Source: Sanguibacter inulinus
GTDB taxonomy: Bacteria > Actinomycetota > Actinomycetes > Actinomycetales > Cellulomonadaceae
Reading direction: 5' to 3'
DNA length: 64,000 nucleotides
Assembly (NCBI RefSeq): GCF_013415325.1
Contig: NZ_JACBYE010000006.1
Location: 1 to 64,000 of the forward strand
The notes beneath the pieces were generated by a model that was not told the DNA's origin, searched no databases, and saw only the letters and a list, made by a program, of their open reading frames with translations. The position numbers and the translations under genes were made by a program. Positions 40,798 to 49,286 of this stretch are shown piece by piece (the stretch's first letter is position 1; every line of letters begins with the position of its first letter).

Positions 40798-40808
40798 CGA
40801 TACTTTCG
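40798..40808. promoter_or_regulatory. LacI-type operator O2
   Basis: CGATACTTTCG, followed by AGACC, lies about 25 bp downstream of the predicted transcription start. It resembles the CGAA-type half-sites known for actinobacterial LacI xylan regulators. A third CTTTCGG lies at 40790-40796. O1 and O2 are 130 bp apart, so looping is possible. Confidence 0.55.
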
Positions 40809-40884
40809 AGACCACGACGGAGTGGTGCGCCTGGCGACGACGCCGGGCGACGGCACGACGACGTGACCGACGACGAGGGGTCGC

Positions 40885-43260
40885 ATGACCACGCAGACAT
40901 CTGGGGCAGCCACAGGCACCCCCGAGCTGGACGCCCCGTGGAGGGACACCCGGCTCGCACCGGCCGAGAGGGCCGCGGCGCTCGTCGCCGTGATGACCCT
41001 CGAAGAGAAGATCGCGCAGCTCGTGGGCGTCTGGGTCGGGGCCGACGCCTCGGGCGGAGGCGTCGCACCGCACCAGGCCGACCTGACGCAGGACGTCCCG
41101 CCGTGGGACACGCTCGTCCAGCACGGCCTCGGCCAGCTGACCCGGCCCTTCGGCACGGTCCCCGTGGACCCGGTCTCCGGTGCCAGGTCGCTCGCCGCCT
41201 CGCAGGAGCAGATCATGGCGGCCAGCCGCTTCGGCATCCCCGCGCAGGTCCACGAAGAGTGCCTCGCCGGCTTCGCAGCCTGGCAGGCGACCGCCTATCC
41301 GGTGCCGCTCTCGTGGGGCGCGTCCTTCGACCCCGCGCTCGTCGCCGAGATGTCCCGGCAGATCGGTGAGTCCATGCGTGCCGCCGGGGTCCACCAGGGG
41401 CTCGCCCCGGTCCTCGACGTCACCCGCGACTACCGCTGGGGCCGCACCGAGGAGACCATCGGCGAAGACCCCTACCTCGTGGGGACCGTCGGCGCGGCCT
41501 ACGTGCGCGGCCTCGAGGACTCCGGCGTCGTGGCGACCCTCAAGCACTTCGCCGGGTACTCCGCCTCCCGCTCGGGACGCAACCTCGCCCCGGCGTCGAT
41601 GGGCCCGCGCGAGCTCGGCGACGTGATCCTGCCGCCCTTCGAGATGGCGCTGCGCCTCGGCGGGGCCCGCTCGGTCATGCACTCCTACGCCGAGGTCGAC
41701 GGCGTCCCGGCCGCCGCCGACGAGGGGCTGCTCACCACGCTGCTCCGCGACACCTGGGGCTTCGACGGGATCGTGGTCGCCGACTACTTCGGCGTGAAGT
41801 TCCTCGAGACGCTCCACAAGGTCGCGGCCGACGCGACCCAGGCCGCGCACCTCGCCCTGCACGCCGGGGTCGACGTCGAGCTCCCCACGGTCGACGCATA
41901 CGGGCCGGCCCTCGTCGAGGCCGTGAGGCGCGGCGACGTCCCCGAGGCGCTCGTCGACCGCGCGCTCGACAGGGTGCTCACCCAGAAGGCCGAGCTCGGT
42001 CTCCTCGACCCCGGCTGGCAGGCCCTGCCGGACGACGTCGACTCCCTGACCCTCGACGACGCCGAGCGGCAGGACGTCGCACTCCGGCTCGCCCGCGAGG
42101 CCGTCGTCCTCCTCACCAACAGGGACGCCACGCTGCCGCTCGCCCCCGGAGCCCGGGTCGCGCTCGTCGGGCCGCTCGCCGACCAGCCGATGGCGATGCT
42201 CGGCTGCTACTCCTTCCCCGCGCACGTCGGGGTCCACCACCCCGACCACGCCGTCGGGATCGACATCCCGTCGGTCCGCGCCGCCCTCGCCGAGCACCAC
42301 GACGTGACCTACGCCCGTGGCTGCGACGTCAGCGACCTCGACCGCAGCGGCATCACCGAGGCCGTCGAGCGCGCCCGCGACGCCGACGTGTGCGTCGTCG
42401 CTGTCGGCGACCGCGCCGGGCTCTTCGGCCGCGGCACCTCGGGCGAGGGCTGCGACGCGACGGACCTGCGGCTGCCCGGCGTGCAGGCCGAGCTCGTCGA
42501 GGCCGTGCTCGCCACCGGCACCCCCGTGGTGCTGCTGCTGCTCACCGGTCGGCCCTACGCGCTCGGCCACCTCGCCGACGAGGCCGCGGCGGTCGTCCAG
42601 GCCTTCTTCCCCGGGCAGCTCGGCGGGGTGGCACTCGCGGAGATCCTCACCGGTGCGGTCTCCCCCTCGGGACGCCTGCCCGTGAGCATCCCGGCCGACC
42701 CCGGGTCGCAGCCCGGCACGTACCTCTCGCCGCCGCTCGGGGGCAGGTCCAGCGTGTCGTCCGTCGACCCGACCGCGGCCTTCCCCTTCGGGCACGGTCT
42801 CGGTTACGCGTCGATCTCCTGGGGCGAGGCCGTCGTCGTCGGTGCAGAGCCGGGCGACCGGGCCGCATGGCCGGTCGACGGCGAGGTCACCGTCGAGGTG
42901 ACGCTCGAGAACACCGGAGAGGTCGCCGGGGCCGATGTCGTCCAGCTGTACCTGCACGACCACGTCGCGCAGGTGACGAGGCCCGTCGTCAGGCTCGTCG
43001 GGTACGCACGGGTCGCGCTCGAGCCGGGTGAGTCGCGGCGCGTGACCTTCACGGTGCACGCCGACCTCACGTCCTTCGTCGGGCTCGCCGGCCACAGGGT
43101 CGTCGAGCCGGGCGACGTGGACCTCCTCGTCTCCAGGTCCAGCACCGACGTGAGCACGACCCTCGGGCTGCGGCTCGTCGGCGACGAGCGCCAGGTGGAC
43201 CACACCCGCGCGCTCGTCACCGAGGTCGAGGTCGGGGCGCCCACCGGAGGCCGGCCGTGA
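40885..43260 (+). CDS. GH3 beta-glycosidase, probable beta-xylosidase
   Basis: A 791-residue GH3 enzyme without a signal peptide. The barrel has HEECLAGF (123-130), typical of the xylosidase branch, KHFAGYS (220-226), and the nucleophile Asp300 in VVADYFGV. The alpha/beta sandwich domain follows (VVVLLTNRDATLPL-like segment, then AVGDRAGLFGRGTSGEG), and a fibronectin-III-like domain ends the protein (VEVTLENTGEVAGADVVQLYL). It should split xylose or glucose from imported oligosaccharides. It is the first gene of the operon, and its stop overlaps the permease start (GTGA). Confidence 0.9.
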   Translation: MTTQTSGAATGTPELDAPWRDTRLAPAERAAALVAVMTLEEKIAQLVGVWVGADASGGGVAPHQADLTQDVPPWDTLVQHGLGQLTRPFGTVPVDPVSGARSLAASQEQIMAASRFGIPAQVHEECLAGFAAWQATAYPVPLSWGASFDPALVAEMSRQIGESMRAAGVHQGLAPVLDVTRDYRWGRTEETIGEDPYLVGTVGAAYVRGLEDSGVVATLKHFAGYSASRSGRNLAPASMGPRELGDVILPPFEMALRLGGARSVMHSYAEVDGVPAAADEGLLTTLLRDTWGFDGIVVADYFGVKFLETLHKVAADATQAAHLALHAGVDVELPTVDAYGPALVEAVRRGDVPEALVDRALDRVLTQKAELGLLDPGWQALPDDVDSLTLDDAERQDVALRLAREAVVLLTNRDATLPLAPGARVALVGPLADQPMAMLGCYSFPAHVGVHHPDHAVGIDIPSVRAALAEHHDVTYARGCDVSDLDRSGITEAVERARDADVCVVAVGDRAGLFGRGTSGEGCDATDLRLPGVQAELVEAVLATGTPVVLLLLTGRPYALGHLADEAAAVVQAFFPGQLGGVALAEILTGAVSPSGRLPVSIPADPGSQPGTYLSPPLGGRSSVSSVDPTAAFPFGHGLGYASISWGEAVVVGAEPGDRAAWPVDGEVTVEVTLENTGEVAGADVVQLYLHDHVAQVTRPVVRLVGYARVALEPGESRRVTFTVHADLTSFVGLAGHRVVEPGDVDLLVSRSSTDVSTTLGLRLVGDERQVDHTRALVTEVEVGAPTGGRP

Positions 43261-44267
43261 CCGCCCCCGAGGCTGTCGCCCCGCCGCCAGCCGCACCACC
43301 TGCGCGGACCGGGGTAGCGCCTGAGAAGCCCGGGCCGACGCGCCGACGCGGCCGGTCGGCCGGGAAGCTGCCGCTGCGCAAGGTCCTGCGCAGGGACTGG
43401 CAGATCTACTCCCTCGCCGTGCTGCCGCTGCTCTTCTTCCTCGTGTTCCGCTACCTGCCGATGCTCGGCAACGTCATCGCCTTCCGGCGGTTCCGGCCGG
43501 GCGGGAGCATCTTCGGTGACGAGTGGGTCGGCCTGCGCTACATCCAGATGTTCCTCGAGGACCCGACGTTCTGGAAGGTCTTCGGCAACACGCTGACCCT
43601 CGGTGCGCTGTCGCTGCTCATCTGCTTCCCGCTGCCGATCATCCTCGCGCTGCTGCTCAACGAGGTGCGCTCGCGCTACTTCAAGCGCTTCGTGCAGACC
43701 GTCTCGTACCTGCCGCACTTCTTGTCGATCGTCATCGTGGCCGGGATGCTCATGCAGATCTTGTCCCTCGAGGGCACGGTCAACCAGATCCTCGGGTTCT
43801 TCGGCGGTGACGCGATCTCGTTCCTGCAGCAGCCCGAGTGGTTCCGCACCATCTACGTGTCCTCCGAGGTGTGGCAGACCGTCGGCTGGGGCACGATCCT
43901 CTACCTCGCAGCGCTGACCACGGTCGACGCGAGCCTCTACGAGGCCGCCCGGATCGACGGCGCGAACCGCTGGAGCCAGACCTGGCACGTCACGCTGCCG
44001 GGCATCCGCCCGACGATGGTCACGCTGCTGATCCTCAACATCGGCGCGTTCATGGCGGTGGGCTTCGAGAAGATCCTGCTCATCTACAACCCCATGACCT
44101 ATCCGACGGCCGACGTCATCTCGACGTACCTGTACCGCGTCGGTCTGGTGTCGAACAACTTCAGCTATGCCGCGGCGATCGGCCTCTTCGAGGCGATCAT
44201 CGGGCTGACGCTCATCCTGTCCGCGAACGCGATCTCGCGCCGAGCCGTTGGAGCAAGCCTGTGGTGA
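43257..44267 (+). CDS. Carbohydrate ABC transporter permease (LplB-like)
   Basis: A 336-residue inner-membrane permease with six helices after a Pro/Ala/Arg-rich cytoplasmic N-terminus of about 45 residues. The ATPase-coupling EAA loop reads YEAARIDGANRWSQTWHVTLPGI. It pairs with the next permease and the lipoprotein at 45282. The three resemble the lplA-lplB-ytcP importers that carry aldouronates in Gram-positive xylan degraders, which fits the GH67 gene in this operon. No ATPase gene is present, so a shared MsmK-type ATPase is expected. Confidence 0.92.
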   Translation: MTAPEAVAPPPAAPPARTGVAPEKPGPTRRRGRSAGKLPLRKVLRRDWQIYSLAVLPLLFFLVFRYLPMLGNVIAFRRFRPGGSIFGDEWVGLRYIQMFLEDPTFWKVFGNTLTLGALSLLICFPLPIILALLLNEVRSRYFKRFVQTVSYLPHFLSIVIVAGMLMQILSLEGTVNQILGFFGGDAISFLQQPEWFRTIYVSSEVWQTVGWGTILYLAALTTVDASLYEAARIDGANRWSQTWHVTLPGIRPTMVTLLILNIGAFMAVGFEKILLIYNPMTYPTADVISTYLYRVGLVSNNFSYAAAIGLFEAIIGLTLILSANAISRRAVGASLW

Positions 44268-45217
44268 CCACGACAGTCTCCCCGACAGGGACCCCCGGCA
44301 CGCCCGGGACCCCGCCCCGCACGCCAGCACCCACCCGCACCCGCGGCCTCAAGGACTCGCGCGGCTACCGCGTCTTCCAGGTGGTCAACGCCGTCGTGCT
44401 GCTCGGCGTCGTGGTCGTGACGCTGTACCCCTTCGTCAACATCCTCGCGCAGTCCTTCAGCTCGGACTCCGCGATCCGGGCAGGGCAGGTCAACCTGCTG
44501 CCGAAGGGCTTCAACCTCACCACGTACCAGCTGGTGATGAGCGACTCGATGTTCTGGACCAACTACAAGAACACCGTCGTCTACACGGTCGTGGCGACAG
44601 CCATCGCGATCGTCCTCACCACCTGCTACGCCTACGTGCTGTCGAAGAAGAACCTGCGCGGGCGCGGTCTGCTCATCGGCATCGCGGTGTTCACGATGTT
44701 CTTCAACGGCGGGCTGATCCCCAACTACGTGCTCATCACGAGTCTGGGGCTCAAGAACACGCTGTGGGCGATCGTGCTGCCCAACGCCATCTCGGTGTTC
44801 AACCTGCTGGTGATGAAGTCCTTCTTCGAGAACATGCCCGAAGAGCTCGAGGAGGCCGCGCAGATCGACGGCCTGTCGACCTACGGCACCCTCGCCCGGA
44901 TCGTGCTGCCGCTGTCGAAGGCCGTGCTCGCCACGATGCTGCTCTTCTACGCGGTGAGCTTCTGGAACTCCTGGTTCGCGGCCTTCCTCTACATGGACAA
45001 GGCCGAGCTGTTCCCGGTGACCGTGTACCTGCGCAACCTCATCTCGGGCGCCACCTCGGCCAGCTCGACGGGCGCAGGCGTGGCCGAGGTCGCCCAGGTC
45101 TCGGCGAACATCCAGGCCGTGACGATCATCCTCACCGTCCTGCCCATCTTGTGCCTCTACCCGATGATCCAGAAGTACTTCGTGTCGGGCGTGATGCTCG
45201 GCTCGGTCAAGGGCTGA
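44264..45217 (+). CDS. Carbohydrate ABC transporter permease (YtcP/LplC-like)
   Basis: A 317-residue second permease with six helices. The N-terminus is Thr/Pro-rich (TGTPGTPGTPPRTPAPTRTR). Its EAA loop is LEEAAQIDGLSTYGTLARIVLPL. The usual C-terminal end VMLGSVKG is intact. The start is taken as GTG 44264, overlapping the first permease's stop as GTGA. GTG 44261 one codon earlier has equally good support from a GGAG 7 nt upstream. Confidence 0.92.
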   Translation: MTTTVSPTGTPGTPGTPPRTPAPTRTRGLKDSRGYRVFQVVNAVVLLGVVVVTLYPFVNILAQSFSSDSAIRAGQVNLLPKGFNLTTYQLVMSDSMFWTNYKNTVVYTVVATAIAIVLTTCYAYVLSKKNLRGRGLLIGIAVFTMFFNGGLIPNYVLITSLGLKNTLWAIVLPNAISVFNLLVMKSFFENMPEELEEAAQIDGLSTYGTLARIVLPLSKAVLATMLLFYAVSFWNSWFAAFLYMDKAELFPVTVYLRNLISGATSASSTGAGVAEVAQVSANIQAVTIILTVLPILCLYPMIQKYFVSGVMLGSVKG

Positions 45218-45281
45218 GCGCACCTGCCACCAACCTCCGAACGATCCGACCGACGAAGTGCGTATCGAAAGGTGTCCAGCA

Positions 45282-46922
45282 ATGAAGCGAACACACACCA
45301 TGACGGCAGTCGCCGTCGCGACAGGGATGCTCGCCCTCGCGGCCTGCGGCAGCGGCGGGGCGTCCGACGACGACACCGGCGCCGCGCTCGCCAACGACGC
45401 GGGGTCGATGGCCGACTACGGTGTCGGCGACCAGTTCACGGCGACGGAGCCGTTGTCCTTCCCGATCTTGTACAGCGACCACCCGAACTACCCGATCCAG
45501 GACGACTGGATGTTGTGGCAGGAGATCGAGGAGCGGGCGAACGTCACGCTCGAGCCGACAGTCGTGCCGATGAGCGACTACGAGCAGAAGCGCAGCCTGC
45601 TCGTCGGGGCCGGTGACGCCCCGCTGATCTTGCCCAAGACGTACCCGGGCCAGGAGGCCGCCTTCGTCTCCTCGGGCGCGATCTTGCCCGTGAGCGACTA
45701 CATCGACCTCATGCCGAACTTCAAGGACAAGGTCGAGAGGTGGGGGCTCGACGCCAACCTCGACACCCTCCGCCAGGAAGACGGCAAGTACTACGTGCTG
45801 CCCGGTCTGCACGAGGCCGTGTGGCAGGACTACACGATCGCCGTGCGCACCGACATCATGGAGGAGCTCGGGCTCGAGCAGCCGAAGGACTGGGACGAGT
45901 TCCGCGACATGCTCGCGGCCATGAAGGCGGCCTACCCGGACGTCTACCCGCTCTCCGACCGCTTCAGCATCCCGACCCCGACGGGCAACCTGCTCAACCT
46001 GCTCGGCATGACCTACGGGACGTCCGCTGGCTGGGGCTACGCCAACCAGCAGTGGGACGAGGAGGCCGGCGAGTTCGTCTTCCCCGGGACCACCGACGAG
46101 TACCGCGAGATGGTCGAGTACCTGCACGGCCTCGTCGAGGACGGCCTGGTCGACCCGGAGAGCTTCACGCAGGACGATGACTCCGCGATCCAGAAGCTCG
46201 CGAACGGCAAGTCCTTCGCGATCAGCACGAACGCCCAGACCCTCGTCAACGACTACCGCCCGGCGCTGGCCGCGACGCTCCCGGACGCCGAGATCTCGAA
46301 GATCCGTCTGCCCGCCGGCCCGGCCGGTGACGTGGTGTCGGGGACCTCGCTGCTCGAGAACGGCCTGATGATCAGCTCCGACGCCAAGGACGACGAGAAC
46401 TTCGTCGCGATGATGCAGTTCATCGACTGGCTCTGGTACTCCGACGAGGGCCAGGAGTTCGCCAAGTGGGGTGTCGAGGGCACGACGTACACGAAGGACG
46501 CCGACGGCACACGGGTCCTGGACCCGGGGATCGACTTCATCGGGCTCAACCCGGGCGCCCCGAAGCACCTGCAGAAGGACTTCGGGTTCTCGGGCGGGGT
46601 CTTCGCCTACGGCGGCACGACAGACCTGCTGTGGTCGACCTTCTCCGACGAGGAGGTCGCCTTCCAGGAGAGCATGGCCGACAAGGAGGTCCTGCCGCTC
46701 CAGCCGCCGTTCCCCTTCGACGAGATCGAGCGTGAGCAGGCGACCCTGCTCGAGACCCCGCTCAAGGACACGGTCCAGCAGGGCACGCTCCAGTTCGTCC
46801 TCGGCCAGCGTGACCTGTCCGAGTGGGACGCCTACGTCGCCGAGATCGAGGCCAAGGGCTCGACGCAGTACATCGAGCTCGTCAACGCCGCTCACGACCG
46901 GTACGCCGAGGCCAACGGCTGA
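45282..46922 (+). CDS. Sugar-binding lipoprotein of the ABC importer (LplA-like)
   Basis: A 546-residue extracellular solute-binding protein anchored by lipid. The signal peptide ends in lipobox LALAAC (Cys22), followed by a Gly/Ser/Asp linker and a large two-lobe binding domain, longer than usual maltose-type proteins but normal for the LplA group. ATG 45282 is preferred (AAAGGTG 8 nt upstream) over GTG 45258, which would add residues before the signal peptide. A 64-bp gap separates it from the permease, and a hairpin follows the stop, consistent with adjusted expression. Confidence 0.9.
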   Translation: MKRTHTMTAVAVATGMLALAACGSGGASDDDTGAALANDAGSMADYGVGDQFTATEPLSFPILYSDHPNYPIQDDWMLWQEIEERANVTLEPTVVPMSDYEQKRSLLVGAGDAPLILPKTYPGQEAAFVSSGAILPVSDYIDLMPNFKDKVERWGLDANLDTLRQEDGKYYVLPGLHEAVWQDYTIAVRTDIMEELGLEQPKDWDEFRDMLAAMKAAYPDVYPLSDRFSIPTPTGNLLNLLGMTYGTSAGWGYANQQWDEEAGEFVFPGTTDEYREMVEYLHGLVEDGLVDPESFTQDDDSAIQKLANGKSFAISTNAQTLVNDYRPALAATLPDAEISKIRLPAGPAGDVVSGTSLLENGLMISSDAKDDENFVAMMQFIDWLWYSDEGQEFAKWGVEGTTYTKDADGTRVLDPGIDFIGLNPGAPKHLQKDFGFSGGVFAYGGTTDLLWSTFSDEEVAFQESMADKEVLPLQPPFPFDEIEREQATLLETPLKDTVQQGTLQFVLGQRDLSEWDAYVAEIEAKGSTQYIELVNAAHDRYAEANG

Positions 46923-46930
46923 CAGCCGCC

Positions 46931-46975
46931 CCGGGCGGGTCTGGTCGCGCACCACGCGCAGGCCGACCCGCCCGG
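46931..46975 (+). terminator. Intra-operon hairpin after the binding-protein gene
   Basis: CCGGGCGGGTC (46931-46941) pairs perfectly with GACCCGCCCGG (46965-46975). The 23-nt loop can fold further (GCGC with GCGC). It lies in the 97-bp gap before the GH39 gene and may act as a partial terminator or mRNA stabiliser. Confidence 0.6.
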
Positions 46976-47019
46976 TTCTCCCGTCCGACCCACCACGACT
47001 CCCCCACCTGGAGACCCCC

Positions 47020-48585
47020 GTGCGCACGATCGTCCCCGACACCTCGACAGGCCTTCTCGGCGACTCCTGGCGCACCTGCGTCGGCACCGGCCGGATGGAG
47101 CTCGCGCTGCGCCGCGACTACCAGGACTCCCTCGCCCTCGTGCAGCGCGAGATCGGGTTCCGGCACATCCGCGGTCACGGGCTCTTCAGCGACGGCATGG
47201 GGATCTACAAGCCCTGCGAGGTCGACGGCCGCCAGGAGGTGCTCTACTCCTTCACCTACCTCGACCAGGTGGTCGACGCGTACCTCGAGCTGGGGATCGA
47301 GCCCTTCCTCGAGCTCGGCTTCATGCCCGAGGCCCTCGCCTCCGGGGACGCCACGGTGTTCTGGTGGAAGGGCAACATCACGCCCCCGTCCTCCTACGAC
47401 GCGTGGGCGGACCTGGTCCGGGCGACCCTGACCCACCTCGTCGAGCGCTACGGCCTCGAGCGGGTCCGCGGGTGGCCCGTCGAGGTGTGGAACGAGCCGA
47501 ACCTCGTGAACTTCTGGCTCGACGCCGACCAGCAGGAGTACTTCCGCCTCTACGAGGTGACGGCCCGGGCCGTCAAGGACGTCGACCCCCAGATCCAGGT
47601 GGGCGGGCCGGCGATCTCCCCCGGGGCCGACGCCTGGTGGGAGCCGTTCCTGGCCTTCGTCGAGGCGCACGACGCGCCGCTCGACTTCGTCAGCTCGCAC
47701 GCCTACGCGACGGGGCCCGCGCAGCACGTGCCCTTCGGCACCTACCAGACGCTCCGCGAGTCCGACCACCTGCTCGAGCAGCTCGCCGCGCCCCGGGAGC
47801 ACCTGGCCGGCACGCGCTACGCCGGTGTCCCCGTGCACATCACCGAGTACAGCTCGTCGTACAGGCCCGACAACCCCGTGCACGACACAGCCTTCAACGC
47901 CGCCTACCTGGCCCCGGTGCTCGCGGCGGGCGGCGACCTCGTCGACTCCTTCTCGTACTGGACCTTCAGCGACATGTTCGAGGAGGAGGGTGTCCCCGCG
48001 GCGATCTTCCACGGCGGCTTCGGGCTCCTCACGCACCGGCAGATCAAGAAGCCGACCTTCCACCTCTTCGCCTTCATGGCCCGGATGGGTCAGCACGTGC
48101 TCGCCCGCGGTGAGGACCACCTCGTCTGCCGCGACGACGACGGGCGGGTCACAGTCCTCGCCTGGCAGCCTGTGCACGGGACCGAGGGTCCGGCCGCGCC
48201 CGCGCGGCACGAGGTCCGGCTGTCGTTGCCTGTCGCGGACCCGGCCGGTACAGGCACGGGCTCGGGCTCGATCAGCACGTCCGGCCCGGCCACGGTGCTC
48301 GTCGAGACCGCGAGCGTCGACGAGACCGAGGGCAACGCCTTCGCCGCCTGGCAGCACATGGGCCGCCCGCGGTCGCCGAGCGAGCGGCAGGTCGCCACGC
48401 TCCGGGCGCTCGCCGAGCCGGTCCGTCGGCACGCGAGCCTGCCCGTGGTCGACGGGCGCGTCGAGCTCGACCTGGACCTGCGCCGGCACGGCGTGACCTT
48501 CGTCGAGATCACCCCCGTCGTCGACGAGACCCCGTCGTGGCTCGACGACCGCCGGATCGTCGGGCAGGACGAGGTGGTCCGGTGA
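47020..48585 (+). CDS. GH39 beta-xylosidase
   Basis: A 521-residue cytoplasmic GH39 enzyme. The acid/base Glu159 is in VEVWNEPNL, the nucleophile Glu276 in VHITEYSSSY, and the typical start RDYQDSLALVQREIGFRHIRGHG is spread over residues 32-54. A beta-sandwich domain follows the barrel; a Gly/Ser/Ala-rich stretch (TGTGSGSISTSG) lies near residues 410-425. It releases xylose from xylo-oligosaccharides. GTG 47020 has GGAG 8 nt upstream. The stop overlaps the next start (GTGA). Confidence 0.93.
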   Translation: MRTIVPDTSTGLLGDSWRTCVGTGRMELALRRDYQDSLALVQREIGFRHIRGHGLFSDGMGIYKPCEVDGRQEVLYSFTYLDQVVDAYLELGIEPFLELGFMPEALASGDATVFWWKGNITPPSSYDAWADLVRATLTHLVERYGLERVRGWPVEVWNEPNLVNFWLDADQQEYFRLYEVTARAVKDVDPQIQVGGPAISPGADAWWEPFLAFVEAHDAPLDFVSSHAYATGPAQHVPFGTYQTLRESDHLLEQLAAPREHLAGTRYAGVPVHITEYSSSYRPDNPVHDTAFNAAYLAPVLAAGGDLVDSFSYWTFSDMFEEEGVPAAIFHGGFGLLTHRQIKKPTFHLFAFMARMGQHVLARGEDHLVCRDDDGRVTVLAWQPVHGTEGPAAPARHEVRLSLPVADPAGTGTGSGSISTSGPATVLVETASVDETEGNAFAAWQHMGRPRSPSERQVATLRALAEPVRRHASLPVVDGRVELDLDLRRHGVTFVEITPVVDETPSWLDDRRIVGQDEVVR

Positions 48586-49286
48586 GCCTCACGGGTGTGC
48601 GCCCGGTCGAGCACCGGGACGGCACCCAGATCGGCGACGGCTTCCTCGCCCGGGGCGCCGTCGTCGGCTACAGGTTCCTCGTGCTCGAGGTCGTCATGCT
48701 GGTGAGCCTCGCACCAGCGCTCGCCCTGGCCACGGTGCTCGACCGCGACCCGAGCAACCTGCCGCTCCTCGTGCTCGCCCTGCTGCCCGCCGGCCCGGCC
48801 CTCGCGGCCGCGGTCTCGGTCCTCGCGCACCCTGAGGAGATCGCCGACCTCGCCACGGGTCGCCGCTACTGGCGTGCCTACAGACGCGACGCGCTGGCCG
48901 TCCTCAGGCTCTGGGCGCCGCTCGTCGCCGGTCTCGCGGTGATCACCTTCTCCCTCGCGCACCTCGACGTCGCCGGTGTCCCCGCGTGGTGGGGCGGGGC
49001 TCTCGTGGTGGTCGCGGCGCTCGCCCTCGTGTGGGGCATGAACACCCTGGTGATCACCGCGCTCTTCGACTTCAGGGCGCGCGACGTCGCACGCCTGGCC
49101 GGGTACCTGCTCGGCCGACGACCGCTCACCTCCCTCAAGCACCTCTCCCTCCTCGTGCTGCTCGCCGGGACCACCTACCTCACCTCCGACGTGGTGCCCG
49201 TGCTGCTCGCCCCCCTCGTCGCCGCCGTGCTGCTCAGCTCGAGCGCCCGGCTGCGCACCGACATCACCCAGGAGTTCCTCGGATGA
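48582..49286 (+). CDS. YesL-like (DUF624) membrane protein
   Basis: A 234-residue membrane protein with about five helices (FLVLEVVMLVSLAPALAL, LLVLALLPAGPALAAAV, LWAPLVAGLAVITFSLA, WWGGALVVVAALALVWG, and two C-terminal). Its size, topology and place between a sugar ABC importer and glycosidases match YesL/DUF624 proteins. The family assignment is from context and general pattern more than from a sharp motif. Its molecular role is unknown; an aid to the importer is often supposed. It overlaps both neighbours by 4 nt. Confidence 0.7.
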   Translation: MSLTGVRPVEHRDGTQIGDGFLARGAVVGYRFLVLEVVMLVSLAPALALATVLDRDPSNLPLLVLALLPAGPALAAAVSVLAHPEEIADLATGRRYWRAYRRDALAVLRLWAPLVAGLAVITFSLAHLDVAGVPAWWGGALVVVAALALVWGMNTLVITALFDFRARDVARLAGYLLGRRPLTSLKHLSLLVLLAGTTYLTSDVVPVLLAPLVAAVLLSSSARLRTDITQEFLG

